Positions 8,624-18,549 of a DNA stretch of 64,000 bases are shown piece after piece. The notes under the pieces are model-generated. The model did no database searches. It was given only the letters and a program-made list of their open reading frames with translations, and was not told the DNA's origin. This stretch comes from Fusibacter sp. 3D3 (GTDB taxonomy: Bacteria; Bacillota; Clostridia; Peptostreptococcales; Acidaminobacteraceae): the NCBI RefSeq assembly GCF_001748365.1, contig NZ_BDHH01000004.1, forward strand, positions 249,521 to 313,520, in the 5' to 3' direction. The number at the start of each line of letters is the position of its first letter. The stretch's first letter is position 1. The position numbers and the translations under genes were made by a program.

Positions 8624-10879
8624 CTAAAATCTCATTTTCCAACTAAAATAGTCATTATCCTCATTTTTTTCATATCTTAAGAATGCTGAAAATTTAGTGC
8701 CTTTTTTATTGACAAAATTATTGCTAAAGACTTCTCCAGTCTCTAAAAGCTTCATAATGGTGTTTTTATTGGGTGATACACCTAGTGCCTGTAAAAATTT
8801 ATCCTCTTTCCAGACCACATACTTACAACCCGCCTTCCAGTTCGTGCAACCAAAACCTTTTTTGCCTTCAATCACATCAGATCCACAACTAGGACACTTC
8901 CCAAGCGACCCCGCGTGTGACACTTCTAAGTCTTGAATCACATGAAAATCGTCACCCTTGATGTCAGCCACTGCGGCAGAAGTAAAGGCTACGATGTCTT
9001 CAAGAAAATCTGTTCTTAAAACTTCACCTTTGCCAATATCCGATAAGGTTTTTTCAAGCCGCCCTGTGTATTCAAGGTCGAATAACGGTTTTACGGGAAA
9101 TAGTTCCACAAGCATTCGACCCATTTCCGTACAGTAAAGCGATTTTCCTTTAACATCAATATAGCCAACACGTTTTAGTTTCGTAATGGTTTCAGCTCTC
9201 GTAGCTGGCGTTCCTATACTAAATCCGCTTAAGATTGACTGAATCATCTCTTGGTCATCACTCTGATTCACATCTATGCCTTCATCCACATCATCTGAGT
9301 CATCATCATCAGAATCCTGATCTTCATCAGACACCTGTTCTGAATCGTCTTTCTCCTTGACTTGATTTTTTTGATTTTTGAACTTTTTCCCACAAGTCTC
9401 CATGATTCTAAGAAGCGTTTTTTCGGTGTGTTTTTTGGGAGGTGAAGTGCCTTTAGTCTCCATTTTAAGTTTAGAAATGTCCACGATATCATTGACTTCT
9501 ACTTGTGGCAATTCTTTTTCTTTTGATTTTATCTTTTCAATTTGACGCCAACCTTCAACGAGCTGTCTTCTGCCTTTAGAAATAAATTGACCCGAAAGTT
9601 CCGTATCAACACCGACGGTTATGAGGGTCATCTCCTCATGTTCTGCCACCGGCATAAACTGCATTAAAAAACGATTGCGCACGGCATCATAAACCACTTT
9701 TTCATCGCCAGCAAGCCCTTTGGCCACCACATAGGTCGGCATAATCGCACTATGACTTTCCACTTTTGAATTATCGAAAACACGCTTATGTGTGTGAAAT
9801 TCTATTTCTTTTTCATAAGGCAATCCTTTTTTGTGAACGTTCAATACTTTTTGAGTCTTCTCAACCAAGGATTCCTCAAGCGCCATACTAGCAGTTCTTG
9901 GATATGTGATGAGTTTTTTTTCATAAAGTGCCTGAGCTACTTTTAAGACTTTATCAGATGTCCATCCCTTTTGCTTACTGGTGACATAGCCTTGTAGTCC
10001 CGATAGGTTAAAAAGCGTTGGTGGGTATTCTCTCTTGACTTCAACCATTCGATCTAGGACGATTCCTTGTTTTTTTGTAAGCGCCTCTTTGACAGATTCA
10101 AGCAATTTGACATCCTCAAATTTGTCATTTCCATCGACCGTGTAAATGCCTTCATAACTTTCACCTTTAGGCGTCTTAAAAGTGCCAGTTAACTTGTGGT
10201 ATTCTTCTCTTACAAAATTTTCAATTTCAATATCTCGATCATAGATAATTTTAAGCGTGGGCAACAAGACCCGACCAATATTGAGCGCTTTTCCTGATCC
10301 ACGTTGGTATTTCAAAGTCGCAACAGAAGTGAGGTTGATCCCGATAATCCAATCTGCCCATTGTCTGCTGATGCCAGCATCTTTAAGCGGAGCCATGGTT
10401 TCATTAGACACCATCTTTTGAAGTCCAGACGCCACTTCATCCGGCGTCCACTCATTTAGAAGCAAGCGCTCAATGGGCTTTCCAACTTTTAAATAATCTA
10501 AAATAATATCGCCGATAATTTGCCCCTCACGATCATAGTCACAGGCAGAAATAACGCCATCGACATCTGCACGTTCAATAAGTGTCTTTATCGTCATAAG
10601 CTGTTTTTGGGCGCCTTGATCAGGTTTATGCCGATCGACGGGATCCGATTTGACTTTATATTGAAAGGCCTCAGGTACAAATGGAAAATTCTCCATGCGC
10701 CACCCTGCCATTTTTTCATCGTAATCTTTGGAATCAAATAGCTCTAGAAGATGACCAAATGCCCATGTTACTAAGTACTCAGGGCCTTCATAGTAACCGT
10801 CTTTTCTCGTCTTTGCATTTATGGCATCAGCAATATTTTTTGCAACCGATGGTTTTTCTGCGATAATGACTTTCGACAT
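8624..10879 (-). CDS. topB: DNA topoisomerase III
   Basis: A 751-residue type IA topoisomerase. The TOPRIM domain has EKPSVAKNIA at the N-terminus and the acidic SACDYDREGQ motif. The catalytic tyrosine lies in ITYPRTAS at about residue 325. A C-terminal Cys4 zinc-ribbon module (CPSCGSDV then a C-x6-C spacing) is present. It relaxes or decatenates DNA through a 5'-phosphotyrosine intermediate. The ATG at 10879 follows AAGGAGGAG. Unusual is a run of Asp/Glu/Ser at roughly residues 505-540 in the domain just before GTPATRAETI, which looks like a lineage-specific acidic linker. Confidence 0.96.
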   Translation of the reverse strand: MSKVIIAEKPSVAKNIADAINAKTRKDGYYEGPEYLVTWAFGHLLELFDSKDYDEKMAGWRMENFPFVPEAFQYKVKSDPVDRHKPDQGAQKQLMTIKTLIERADVDGVISACDYDREGQIIGDIILDYLKVGKPIERLLLNEWTPDEVASGLQKMVSNETMAPLKDAGISRQWADWIIGINLTSVATLKYQRGSGKALNIGRVLLPTLKIIYDRDIEIENFVREEYHKLTGTFKTPKGESYEGIYTVDGNDKFEDVKLLESVKEALTKKQGIVLDRMVEVKREYPPTLFNLSGLQGYVTSKQKGWTSDKVLKVAQALYEKKLITYPRTASMALEESLVEKTQKVLNVHKKGLPYEKEIEFHTHKRVFDNSKVESHSAIMPTYVVAKGLAGDEKVVYDAVRNRFLMQFMPVAEHEEMTLITVGVDTELSGQFISKGRRQLVEGWRQIEKIKSKEKELPQVEVNDIVDISKLKMETKGTSPPKKHTEKTLLRIMETCGKKFKNQKNQVKEKDDSEQVSDEDQDSDDDDSDDVDEGIDVNQSDDQEMIQSILSGFSIGTPATRAETITKLKRVGYIDVKGKSLYCTEMGRMLVELFPVKPLFDLEYTGRLEKTLSDIGKGEVLRTDFLEDIVAFTSAAVADIKGDDFHVIQDLEVSHAGSLGKCPSCGSDVIEGKKGFGCTNWKAGCKYVVWKEDKFLQALGVSPNKNTIMKLLETGEVFSNNFVNKKGTKFSAFLRYEKNEDNDYFSWKMRF

Positions 10880-11050
10880 GATCTCCTCCTTAATATTATT
10901 GAATAGCATACACTCATAACAGCATCCTATAAAATTTTATCACAAATTACCAGACTCTCAAAGGTAAGTCTAAAAAAAAAAGAGTTCCATTTATAACAAA
11001 CTGGATCCTCCCCATAATTTCTTTATTCCATATGTTCATTTAAAGACACT

Positions 11051-12307
11051 TTACTTAAGCTCTGAAAAAGGAATCGGTCTTTCTTCTGAATTCTCTGGCA
11101 CTATTAAGTTCAGCTTGCGTGCGACAAAGCTCGCTGTAGTCGCTTGAAAAAGCAAAGTAAAAATAATGGTCATAAATACCACAGATGAAACCACGTTGGC
11201 ATGCGGCAGTTTTAAACTTACAATAAGACCTGAAAGTGCCGCAGGAATAACGCCAGTCTCTCTAACCCACATCATAAATAGGATCTCATTTTTCTGCCAT
11301 TTTGCCTTGCGATCAGGGAGCGTACAAATGAGGACCGATAAGGGTCTCACCACAAAAACAAGTGCAAATACAATCAATAAAGACTCTTTCCAATACAGAC
11401 TTAATGATTTGAAATCCACATGCATCCCTAGCAATATAAAAATAGCAATTTTCATGATTGCAGTCACCGTATCACGCACATTTTTTTGAACTTCAAAATC
11501 CACCGTAGGCACCCATAATTTCAACATTTTTTTGTTGCCACAAATGAGACCTGTCACAAAAGTAGACATATACCCACTGCCTTGCAACGCTTCTGCCAAA
11601 CTATAAGAGCTCATAACTGCCAAGATCGATATTATTGGCGCAAACTCTGTGAACAAGCCAAATTTGCCATCCGAAACACTGAGTGAAAAGATAAAGCCCA
11701 CTAAAGTACCACTGATAACACCAAATACGATCATTTTTATAAGCGATATTGCATTTTCTTCAAGTGAAAACTTTCCCGACTGAATAATCGTAATAATTGT
11801 AAATACTAAAATGGCACCTACGGCATCATTAAAAGCAGACTCACTGATTACGGTCTGTTTGACCCGCTCTACAATCCTGATCTTTGAAAAAACGGGTACA
11901 AGTGCTGCTGGATCTGTAGATGCTATTACAGATCCAATCAAAAGCGCATAAATAAAGTCGATCTTGAATACCTTCATGGCAATAAAACCAATAACAATTG
12001 CACTTATAAAGACACCCACTGATGCCAATAATGCAACGGTCCACTTTACTTCATTCAACACTTTAAGCTTAATTTCTCTACCACCATCATACAGAATGAA
12101 AGCCGCTCCAAACGTGAGAATAAACTGGTTGGCACCGGAGTGCGTGTCCACATTCACAAGATTAAAGACTGCAGGACCTATGAGGATACCTGCAAATAAA
12201 TAAATTACGATATCTGGCATTTTGATGATGCCACTTATTTTGGATGCGATAACACCTACAAACAATATTAATGCAGGTACCATGAGCGAAGTTGCTGTTT
12301 CAGCCAC
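11051..12307 (-). CDS. CPA1-family Na+/H+ antiporter (NhaP-like)
   Basis: A 418-residue protein with about 12 membrane helices. It carries GSVIASTDPAALVPVF and ESAFNDAVGAILVF, the conserved TDPA and FND elements of the CPA1 exchange site. I prefer the GTG at 12307 because AAGAAGG lies seven bases upstream; an ATG at 12325 in frame is an alternative without a good ribosome site. Its role is likely cytoplasmic pH and sodium homeostasis. There is no C-terminal cytosolic regulatory domain. It is the second, unrelated cation/proton antiporter in the window. Confidence 0.87.
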   Translation of the reverse strand: MAETATSLMVPALILFVGVIASKISGIIKMPDIVIYLFAGILIGPAVFNLVNVDTHSGANQFILTFGAAFILYDGGREIKLKVLNEVKWTVALLASVGVFISAIVIGFIAMKVFKIDFIYALLIGSVIASTDPAALVPVFSKIRIVERVKQTVISESAFNDAVGAILVFTIITIIQSGKFSLEENAISLIKMIVFGVISGTLVGFIFSLSVSDGKFGLFTEFAPIISILAVMSSYSLAEALQGSGYMSTFVTGLICGNKKMLKLWVPTVDFEVQKNVRDTVTAIMKIAIFILLGMHVDFKSLSLYWKESLLIVFALVFVVRPLSVLICTLPDRKAKWQKNEILFMMWVRETGVIPAALSGLIVSLKLPHANVVSSVVFMTIIFTLLFQATTASFVARKLNLIVPENSEERPIPFSELK

Positions 12308-12420
12308 AATAAAACCTTCTTTCATTTAATAGTCCGATTAGTATCAATAGGACATTCACCAGTATACGCCTATAAAATAAAATTTCAACTTATTTTATGT
12401 TGAAAATAATAAAATCTATG

Positions 12421-14736
12421 TTAATTTTTTGTATCAATAAAATACGCAGCTTCAAATGCCTCTTTCGGTAACGGTTTGTTATAGTAATAACCTTGAATTT
12501 CATCACATCCAATCAATTTGAGATAACTCAATTGCTCAAAAGTTTCAACACCCTCTGCAATGGTTATAAGGCCCATGCCCTTCGCCATCATGGTGATTGC
12601 TTTAATAATCAAGCGGTCTACATGATCCGTCGCAATATTATCAACCAATTCTTTCGCAATTTTAAGACGATCAATATCAAAGCGTTTAATATAACTTAGC
12701 GATGAGTACCCTGTTCCAAAATCATCAATTGAAATGTGAATGCCCAGACCTGAAAGGGCCGTGAAAATTTCCTCCATCACAACATTAGAATTCATGGCAC
12801 TATTCTCTGTAATTTCAAAATCGAGATTACTCGCATCTACTGAGGTGGCATTGATCAGCATGATGATATGAGCAAAAAAGTCGATACTGTCAAATTGCAC
12901 TGGTGAAATGTTGACACTCAACTTAAATTCTGAATCGTAATTGTTATTCCAGAGCGCAAGCTGCTGCATACTCTTTTTAAGAACCCACTTGCCTATGGCC
13001 AAAATCGTATTAGATTGCTCCGCAATGGGTATAAATTCTGCTGGTGATACGGCCCCTAAAATTGGATTTACCCATCTCAATAAGGCCTCTGCACCGACAA
13101 GTCTTTCTGAGCCAGTCTCAAGCTGAGGTTGAAAATACAGTTCAAATTCATTATCATAATTTGCAGATTTCAGTAACAGCTCCACCTGATTGGCTCTTTC
13201 AACACTTTCAGATAAATAGGACTTGTAATGAACAATTTTTTCCCCTGAAGTCATTTTTTTAGCTTGAAGCATCGCTATATCCACATATTTTAGCAGTTGT
13301 ACACGATTGTCCGTATCCTCAGGAAATTTTGAGATCCCCATACTGGCTTCCAGCGAAAAAATAAATTGCTCGATTTCAATAGGTGTTTTAATGATACTAA
13401 GGATTTGCGAAGCAATGTTCTTTATGTCCACCTCTAAGTCAGCGCGTTGGAGAATAATGCCGTATTCATCCCCCCCAATTCTATAAATCTTCAAATTATC
13501 GGGTTTCCACGCTTTTAAATTATTTGATAATGCGCAAATAACCTGATCGCCCATTTCATGTCCATGGATATCGTTAATCAATTTAAACCGATCAATATCT
13601 ACAAAAAATAGCGAAAATGGCGCCTTGTTTGTCACCAATTCTTCGACCTGTTTTAGGAAAGATCTCCTATTAGGCAAGTCACTTAGAGTATCCATATTGG
13701 CTAAATAATTTAAGGTTTCATTACTCTTTTGAAGTTCTGAAGTTCTTGCCCTAACGTGTTCTTCTAAATAATCATTGTATTGCTTTTCCCTTTCTAACAA
13801 CGTTTCAATTTCTCTAACTTTGCTAAAATACTGACTTACAAATCGATGCAATCCCAACATAAGAACTGCTTTTAAAACAACTATGATGTCCACATATCCC
13901 ACAAGCAAAAACAAAATTGGAATAAGAATCACCCATTTAATGCGATGGCTGCGTACAGGACCAGCGACAAAAGGAAATAGCTTGTCTTTCTCATTTGTTC
14001 TAACCCTTATATTATACAAAACCGTACTGGCATAGCCCAAAAATGAAAATGAAATCATAAAGAGTACATCTGAAATATTATTTGGAATATAAAAATCATA
14101 GTAAATCATATAAGTATACAGTAAATCCGATACGGGATATAAAAAAATACCACCGATCAAAAACAATATACCTATATTGAAATTCCCTTTTTTCTTTGTC
14201 TGAGCCATTCCAATCATAACGCCAAAGATAAATATATCTGTTAAAATATACAACATCGTAATACTGAATTCAGCATTTGACAATTGAGCCGCACTTACGA
14301 CCTCTAGAAGACTCGCATTTATTGTAAAGAACAGGACCGCTATCACCAGAATCATATCTGAAATGATTTGAATAAAATGCCATTTTTTAAAATTCTGATA
14401 AAAGTAAACACCGCAAGCTGTTGCTAGCAGCAAATTTGGGATTAGATATAAGGCTGAGTACAGCACATTTTCTTCAGGATTTCCGTTGAACAGATAGGCA
14501 TCCAGTAGCCATATTGTATCCACAATTGCCCACGATAAAACCAGATACATTATAATTTGCCAATATAACTTCGCATCACTTTTGTTTCTTGTTCCATTTA
14601 ATATGATAACAGTCGTAAAGAGTAAAAGAGGTGATAAAACATTAGAGAATAGTTGCTCCCCCAATAAGGCTACAATACTGTAACCTAGGAGTAAGATCAA
14701 TTGAATTAGATTGAGATAAATCCATCTTTGTTTCAT
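12421..14736 (-). CDS. Membrane GGDEF-EAL cyclic-di-GMP enzyme
   Basis: A 771-residue protein. The first ~290 residues form eight or so hydrophobic helices. A short coiled coil (REIETLLEREKQYNDYLEEH) leads into a GGDEF domain whose active site reads GGDEY. An EAL domain follows with GAEALLRW and DDFGTGYSSLSY, so phosphodiesterase residues are intact. It may both make and degrade c-di-GMP; one domain is often regulatory in such proteins. I chose the ATG of MKQRW with GAGG nine bases upstream, over a GTG ten codons earlier with no ribosome site. It is a monocistronic unit. Confidence 0.88.
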   Translation of the reverse strand: MKQRWIYLNLIQLILLLGYSIVALLGEQLFSNVLSPLLLFTTVIILNGTRNKSDAKLYWQIIMYLVLSWAIVDTIWLLDAYLFNGNPEENVLYSALYLIPNLLLATACGVYFYQNFKKWHFIQIISDMILVIAVLFFTINASLLEVVSAAQLSNAEFSITMLYILTDIFIFGVMIGMAQTKKKGNFNIGILFLIGGIFLYPVSDLLYTYMIYYDFYIPNNISDVLFMISFSFLGYASTVLYNIRVRTNEKDKLFPFVAGPVRSHRIKWVILIPILFLLVGYVDIIVVLKAVLMLGLHRFVSQYFSKVREIETLLEREKQYNDYLEEHVRARTSELQKSNETLNYLANMDTLSDLPNRRSFLKQVEELVTNKAPFSLFFVDIDRFKLINDIHGHEMGDQVICALSNNLKAWKPDNLKIYRIGGDEYGIILQRADLEVDIKNIASQILSIIKTPIEIEQFIFSLEASMGISKFPEDTDNRVQLLKYVDIAMLQAKKMTSGEKIVHYKSYLSESVERANQVELLLKSANYDNEFELYFQPQLETGSERLVGAEALLRWVNPILGAVSPAEFIPIAEQSNTILAIGKWVLKKSMQQLALWNNNYDSEFKLSVNISPVQFDSIDFFAHIIMLINATSVDASNLDFEITENSAMNSNVVMEEIFTALSGLGIHISIDDFGTGYSSLSYIKRFDIDRLKIAKELVDNIATDHVDRLIIKAITMMAKGMGLITIAEGVETFEQLSYLKLIGCDEIQGYYYNKPLPKEAFEAAYFIDTKN

Positions 14737-14944
14737 AAAAGTAAACCTCATCTGTCTGACTTTCACTGCGCTTAAAATCTATTATACTATATGATACCCC
14801 ATTTAAAACAAAATATATGTCCTCTTTGTAATGTTTGCATACATTCTATGTGCGCTTGTAACGCACAATAGTTCTAATCGTTTTTTGAATACTCATTTTT
14901 TTTGATTTTTTGTAACATTCACGCCTGTTTTTACCTTTTTACAC

Positions 14945-14973
14945 TTGACGATGAATTCCAGAATAGATATACT
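14945..14973 (+). promoter_or_regulatory. Strong sigma-A-like promoter left of the IS110 element
   Basis: TTGACG at 14945-14950 and TATACT at 14968-14973 with a 17-base spacer, pointing right. The element lies just downstream, so this may be the old promoter of whatever the IS displaced and may now read into the transposase. The rest of 14737-14994 holds only a small palindrome (TGTGCG/CGCACA at 14849-14867) and no gene. Confidence 0.55.
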
Positions 14974-15114
14974 ACCATTTAAAAACCATTAGAAAGCTTC
15001 CTGTATAATTTAAATAGGTCAAGCGATTGACAAAGAAAAATACCTCAAGTAAATTAAGATTATTACTGACCAGACCGTTAGTAAAAAATCAAAAAAATAC
15101 GAGAGGTATCTAAG

Positions 15115-16542
15115 ATGAATTTTAAAGGCAAAAAGAAAAAAAATCAAGTTATAGCAGCAAATATTTTTGAACAACAAGAAATTTTAAAAAAAATGGAAGC
15201 CATAAAAAATAATCTTAAAGCATCTACATGGCATGAATTGGAAACAAAAGGCAAGTTTGATAAAAACGAAAAATTGACTTTTATCAGTGATGATATGCTT
15301 GTTTTAGGATGCGATATCGGCAGCGAAACACACTATATAAGAGCGATTGATACCCGAGGCAGAGAACTCAGTAAATCCGCATTTCCATTTAGCAACACAC
15401 AAGAGGGTTTTGAAAGTGCTAAAGACTGGGCAGTTGAGATAGCTGCGGCGAATGACAAAAAACAGATTGTATTAGGTCTGGAGCCAACAGGACACTATTG
15501 GTTCTGCCTAGCGACATGGATGATATCCAATGGAATCAGCGTTGTTCAGGTTAATCCATATGCGGTGAAGCAAACAAAAGAACTAGAGGATAATAGCCAG
15601 CTTAAGGATGACATAAAGGATCCGAAACTTATTGCAAATCTTGTAAAGGATGGCAACTTTGGAATGCCATATCTTCCAGAAAAACTGTATGCGGACCTTC
15701 GTCGTCTGTCAATGTTCAGGGAACAGTTGAACGAGGATAGAATCCGATTTCTCAATAGGCTTCATCGCGAAATGAAGATATATTTTCCAGAGTATAAGGA
15801 CGCACTGGGAAAGTTTGACGGCACATTCAGCCTAGAACTTCTAAAAACAGCACCATTTCCAGAGGACCTTGTTTCACTTGGCACTGATGGCATAAGACAG
15901 ATTTGGCATGATGCTAAGCTTAGAGGACGCGGCTATAGCAGAGCTGAGGAGATTATGAAATATGCCCTCAAAAGTGTTGGCATGAAGGATGGCACTGATG
16001 CCAGTAGAATGGCTGTAAAGTGGTTTGTCGAAAGAATTATAGAACTAGACGAACAACTTTCAGAGGTAGAGGAACAACTGAATCAAAAATGCATGGAAAT
16101 TCCACACGCTGAGAACATCCTTGAAATATCAGGGATAGGAAGTAATACACTTTCTGGAATATTGGCAGAGATGGGCGATATATCGCGGTTTGATGATGTA
16201 AAGGAAATACAAAAGCTGAGTGGCTTAGGACTTGTGGCGTGTAGCTCAGGTAAGCACAAAGGGAGAACCAAGATTAGTCATAGAGGACGCAAACGGCTGA
16301 GATATTGGTTATTCCAGGCTGCTAAGTGTGTAGTGGTCCATTCGGATGAGTTCAAAGAACTTCATGCGTACTATACGACGAGGCTTGAGAATCCACTTAA
16401 AAAGATGCAGTCGCTGATAGCCATTGCTTGCAAGGTACTTCGTGTGATATACACAATGCTTACAAACGGCACGGTGTATGACCCTAAGAAGTTGAAAGCG
16501 GATATAAAGAGACCGACTAAACTGAAAGCAGTTGCTGCATAA
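15115..16542 (+). CDS. IS110-family DEDD transposase/recombinase
   Basis: A 475-residue protein. The N-terminal RuvC-like DEDD domain begins with VLGCDIGSETHYIRAID and contains GLEPTGHYWFCLATWM. The C-terminal Tnp_20 domain has ISGIGSNTLSGILAEMG and GRKRLRYWLFQAAK with its conserved serine region. IS110 enzymes recombine the element through a circular intermediate under the direction of an element-encoded RNA. The ATG follows GAGAGG. The reading frame is intact with no frameshift, so the element may still be active. The first ~60 residues are Lys-rich and longer than typical. Confidence 0.93.
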   Translation: MNFKGKKKKNQVIAANIFEQQEILKKMEAIKNNLKASTWHELETKGKFDKNEKLTFISDDMLVLGCDIGSETHYIRAIDTRGRELSKSAFPFSNTQEGFESAKDWAVEIAAANDKKQIVLGLEPTGHYWFCLATWMISNGISVVQVNPYAVKQTKELEDNSQLKDDIKDPKLIANLVKDGNFGMPYLPEKLYADLRRLSMFREQLNEDRIRFLNRLHREMKIYFPEYKDALGKFDGTFSLELLKTAPFPEDLVSLGTDGIRQIWHDAKLRGRGYSRAEEIMKYALKSVGMKDGTDASRMAVKWFVERIIELDEQLSEVEEQLNQKCMEIPHAENILEISGIGSNTLSGILAEMGDISRFDDVKEIQKLSGLGLVACSSGKHKGRTKISHRGRKRLRYWLFQAAKCVVVHSDEFKELHAYYTTRLENPLKKMQSLIAIACKVLRVIYTMLTNGTVYDPKKLKADIKRPTKLKAVAA

Positions 16543-17064
16543 CAGAAACAAGAAAATAGTATTGTCAATCCAGACCCTTGCTGGGATTCAGAAAATCTGG
16601 ATTCGAGCAGGGTTCTGGAAAGCAACCCGATTGAGATGAAGTCGCTATAAGTGCTTTATCAGCAATATGACTAACTGAGAGAATCAAGGTATAGCGTCCA
16701 CTGAATATCAGATCCTTGAAGATCAAATTGGTCAGTAAAATCAAAATCTAAAAAACAAGAGCTGTAGCTGGCAGTAGTTATTTCCTTAGGGCAAGACCCT
16801 GTTAGAAAGCTTAGCCGGCACTCAGTGTATGAACAGGTGGGACGAAGGAAGTTGGGACATGATCCCATTAGACACGGAAGGTTCACCATCATAGCTAAAC
16901 AGAGGAATCACGGCCTTTATAGAGTATTACAAGCGGATGCTTATTAAGCTGTACCCATTTTAGCTATTCAGTACATGATATCATGACTGTTCTACACTTT
17001 TAGCTCTGGTTAGCGAGGTAACTATTTAAACCAAAGCCTTAAAAATCAATGATTTTAGGCTTGA
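16543..17064 (+). other. IS110 3' non-coding end, candidate guide (seek/bridge) RNA region
   Basis: 522 bases without a credible gene between the transposase stop and the element end. It contains local pairings, for example around 16582-16640 and a 12-bp hairpin at 17035-17061 close to the right end. In IS1111-type members this position encodes the RNA that directs target choice. I infer that role from layout only; the guide loops cannot be assigned by eye. Confidence 0.45.
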
Positions 17065-17619
17065 CAATATAGGAAGGTATTAAATGTAGTCTTATTTAGT
17101 ACAGTGACATTTATATTTATGAGAATGGCATATCCTTTTTATCAACCACACATGCAAGCTACTGGAATTGATGTAAAATATTTTGGCGTTATCTTTTTTG
17201 CATTTAATTTAGTGGCTGGATTCTCTGCAAAGCGTATTGATTTTTTTATTGAAAAAACGAAACCGTATTCAATGCTCTGTGTTGGGGGATTGGTAGCAAT
17301 TTCATATTTATTGTTAGGGTTATTTCCTGTTTTAATTAGTTTTACCTTCATATTCCTTCAGCAAATCACACGAGGACTCGGTAATCCTGTATTTAGTAAG
17401 TATATCAATAAAAATATTCCATCTGATTATCGAGCGACGATTATTTCTTTCAATAGTTTAATTGGCAATGTGGGTGTGATAATCTTGCAGCCTGTATTTG
17501 GCTATTTGATCGACAAATACAGTGTATTTCCGGTTGAATTGGGTATAGGAGTGTTGATGATGATGTGTTTAGGGATGATTGAAATATTTGTAAAACGCAA
17601 TCAGATGAAGGACCTCTAA
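17065..17619 (+). pseudogene. MFS transporter remnant, C-terminal half only
   Basis: An open frame of about 185 codons with six hydrophobic helices and the MFS look of the second half (IFFAFNLVAGF, TRGLGNPVFSKYINKNIP, YLIDKYSVFPVE). It starts directly at the right end of the IS110 element without start codon or ribosome site. The N-terminal six helices are absent on the left side of the element. The gene was therefore truncated by insertion plus loss of its 5' half. Substrate unknown. Confidence 0.75.
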
Positions 17620-17681
17620 TGGGTGAATTTTGAAGGATTTTTTGATTCATATTTCATTATAAATTGAGTATTTTAAATAAT

Positions 17682-17710
17682 TTGACACTATCCAAAAATC
17701 TGTATAGAAT
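17682..17710 (+). promoter_or_regulatory. Likely sigma-A promoter of the GntR gene
   Basis: TTGACA at 17682-17687, 17-base spacer, TAGAAT at 17705-17710, about 30 bases before the start codon. Confidence 0.65.
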
Positions 17711-17740
17711 GAAATAGAATAGATTAGCTTGGAGGATGAA

Positions 17741-18400
17741 ATGGATCTTTTTGATCAGAAAAAAGAAAACAAATCGTTAACGTCATTGATCTTTGAAAGA
17801 ATTAGAGAAGATATCTTAAATGGTAGATATATCCCTGGTGATAAGTTGGTTGAAATAAAGTTAGCGGATGAACTGGGGGTAAGTAGAACGCCAGTTAGAG
17901 AAGCACTTAAACAATTAGAGCTGGATGGGCTGGTAGATAACATACCCAATAGAGGTGTTGTCGTGAAGGGGATCACTCCAGAAGATATTGATGATATTTT
18001 AATGATTAGATTGTGCATTGAGGGATTAGTTGGACAATGGGCTGCCGAACGTATTGATGATTCCGAAATCAAAGAATTACAGGAAATTTTCGACTTAATG
18101 GAGTTCTACACTTCTAAAGGCGATGTTGAAAAAATATTTGAACTCAATACCAGATTCCATGAAACGCTTTATAAGGCAACAAAAAGCAGATACTTGGAAG
18201 GTGTACTAAAGGATTTTCAGTTATTTATTAGACAATCTAGAAATAATTCATTAAAAACTGAAGGTAGAATTGAATTTGCTTTGGAAGAACATAGGGCAAT
18301 ATTAAGTGCTTTGAAAAATCACGATCAAGAAAATACGAGAAAAGCTTTAACGAAACATATAAGTGCATCCAATATTAACATCAAGCATTTAATAAAGTAG
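17741..18400 (+). CDS. GntR-family transcriptional regulator (FadR/FCD type)
   Basis: A 219-residue regulator. The N-terminal winged helix contains IREDILNGRYIPGDKL, LADELGVSRTPVREAL and a wing with PNRGVVV, all classical GntR features. The all-helical FCD ligand domain follows, with metal-type Asp/His positions (EIFELNTRFHETLY). The start ATG has GGAGG five bases upstream. FCD proteins usually control uptake or use of organic acids or sugars. It has its own promoter and follows a ruined MFS gene, whose expression it may once have controlled. The ligand is unknown. Confidence 0.9.
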   Translation: MDLFDQKKENKSLTSLIFERIREDILNGRYIPGDKLVEIKLADELGVSRTPVREALKQLELDGLVDNIPNRGVVVKGITPEDIDDILMIRLCIEGLVGQWAAERIDDSEIKELQEIFDLMEFYTSKGDVEKIFELNTRFHETLYKATKSRYLEGVLKDFQLFIRQSRNNSLKTEGRIEFALEEHRAILSALKNHDQENTRKALTKHISASNINIKHLIK

Positions 18401-18471
18401 CAGATAAGTAAGTAGCAGATAAGTAAGTAGCAGATAAGTAAGTAGCAGATAAGTAAAGTAGCGGCTAAATA
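18396..18471 (+). repeat. 15-bp tandem repeat, four exact copies plus a degenerate one
   Basis: The unit AGTAGCAGATAAGTA is repeated exactly four times from 18396 to 18455. A one-base slip and a mutated copy (18457-18471) follow. The gntR stop codon TAG lies inside the first copy, so unit number cannot change the protein. It is a simple slippage array, not a CRISPR. Confidence 0.9.
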
Positions 18472-18549
18472 AAGTAGTGCTAAATGTAAAGACCAAGCCA
18501 TTTCATATTGAGAGGGCTTGGTTTTAATAGATAAACAAGGGGGACATCG

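Larger units (their letters stand above)
15000..17067 (+). mobile_element. IS110-family insertion sequence (IS1111-like layout)
   Basis: A single DEDD transposase gene with about 110 bases before it and about 520 non-coding bases after it. The borders are estimates: TTGACAA occurs at both ends (15027-15033 and 17061-17067), and the MFS reading frame resumes at about 17065. There are no long terminal inverted repeats, as expected for IS110. A long 3' non-coding end is the layout of the IS1111 subgroup, which carries its guide RNA there. The exact ends need comparison with an empty site. Confidence 0.7.

Noticed and set aside
15000..17619. Prophage or larger composite transposon
   Set aside because: Only a single IS110 transposase and one truncated neighbour are present; no phage genes or second IS copy flank it.
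18396..18471. Possible CRISPR-like array
   Set aside because: Units are directly adjacent with no spacers, and no cas genes are in the window.
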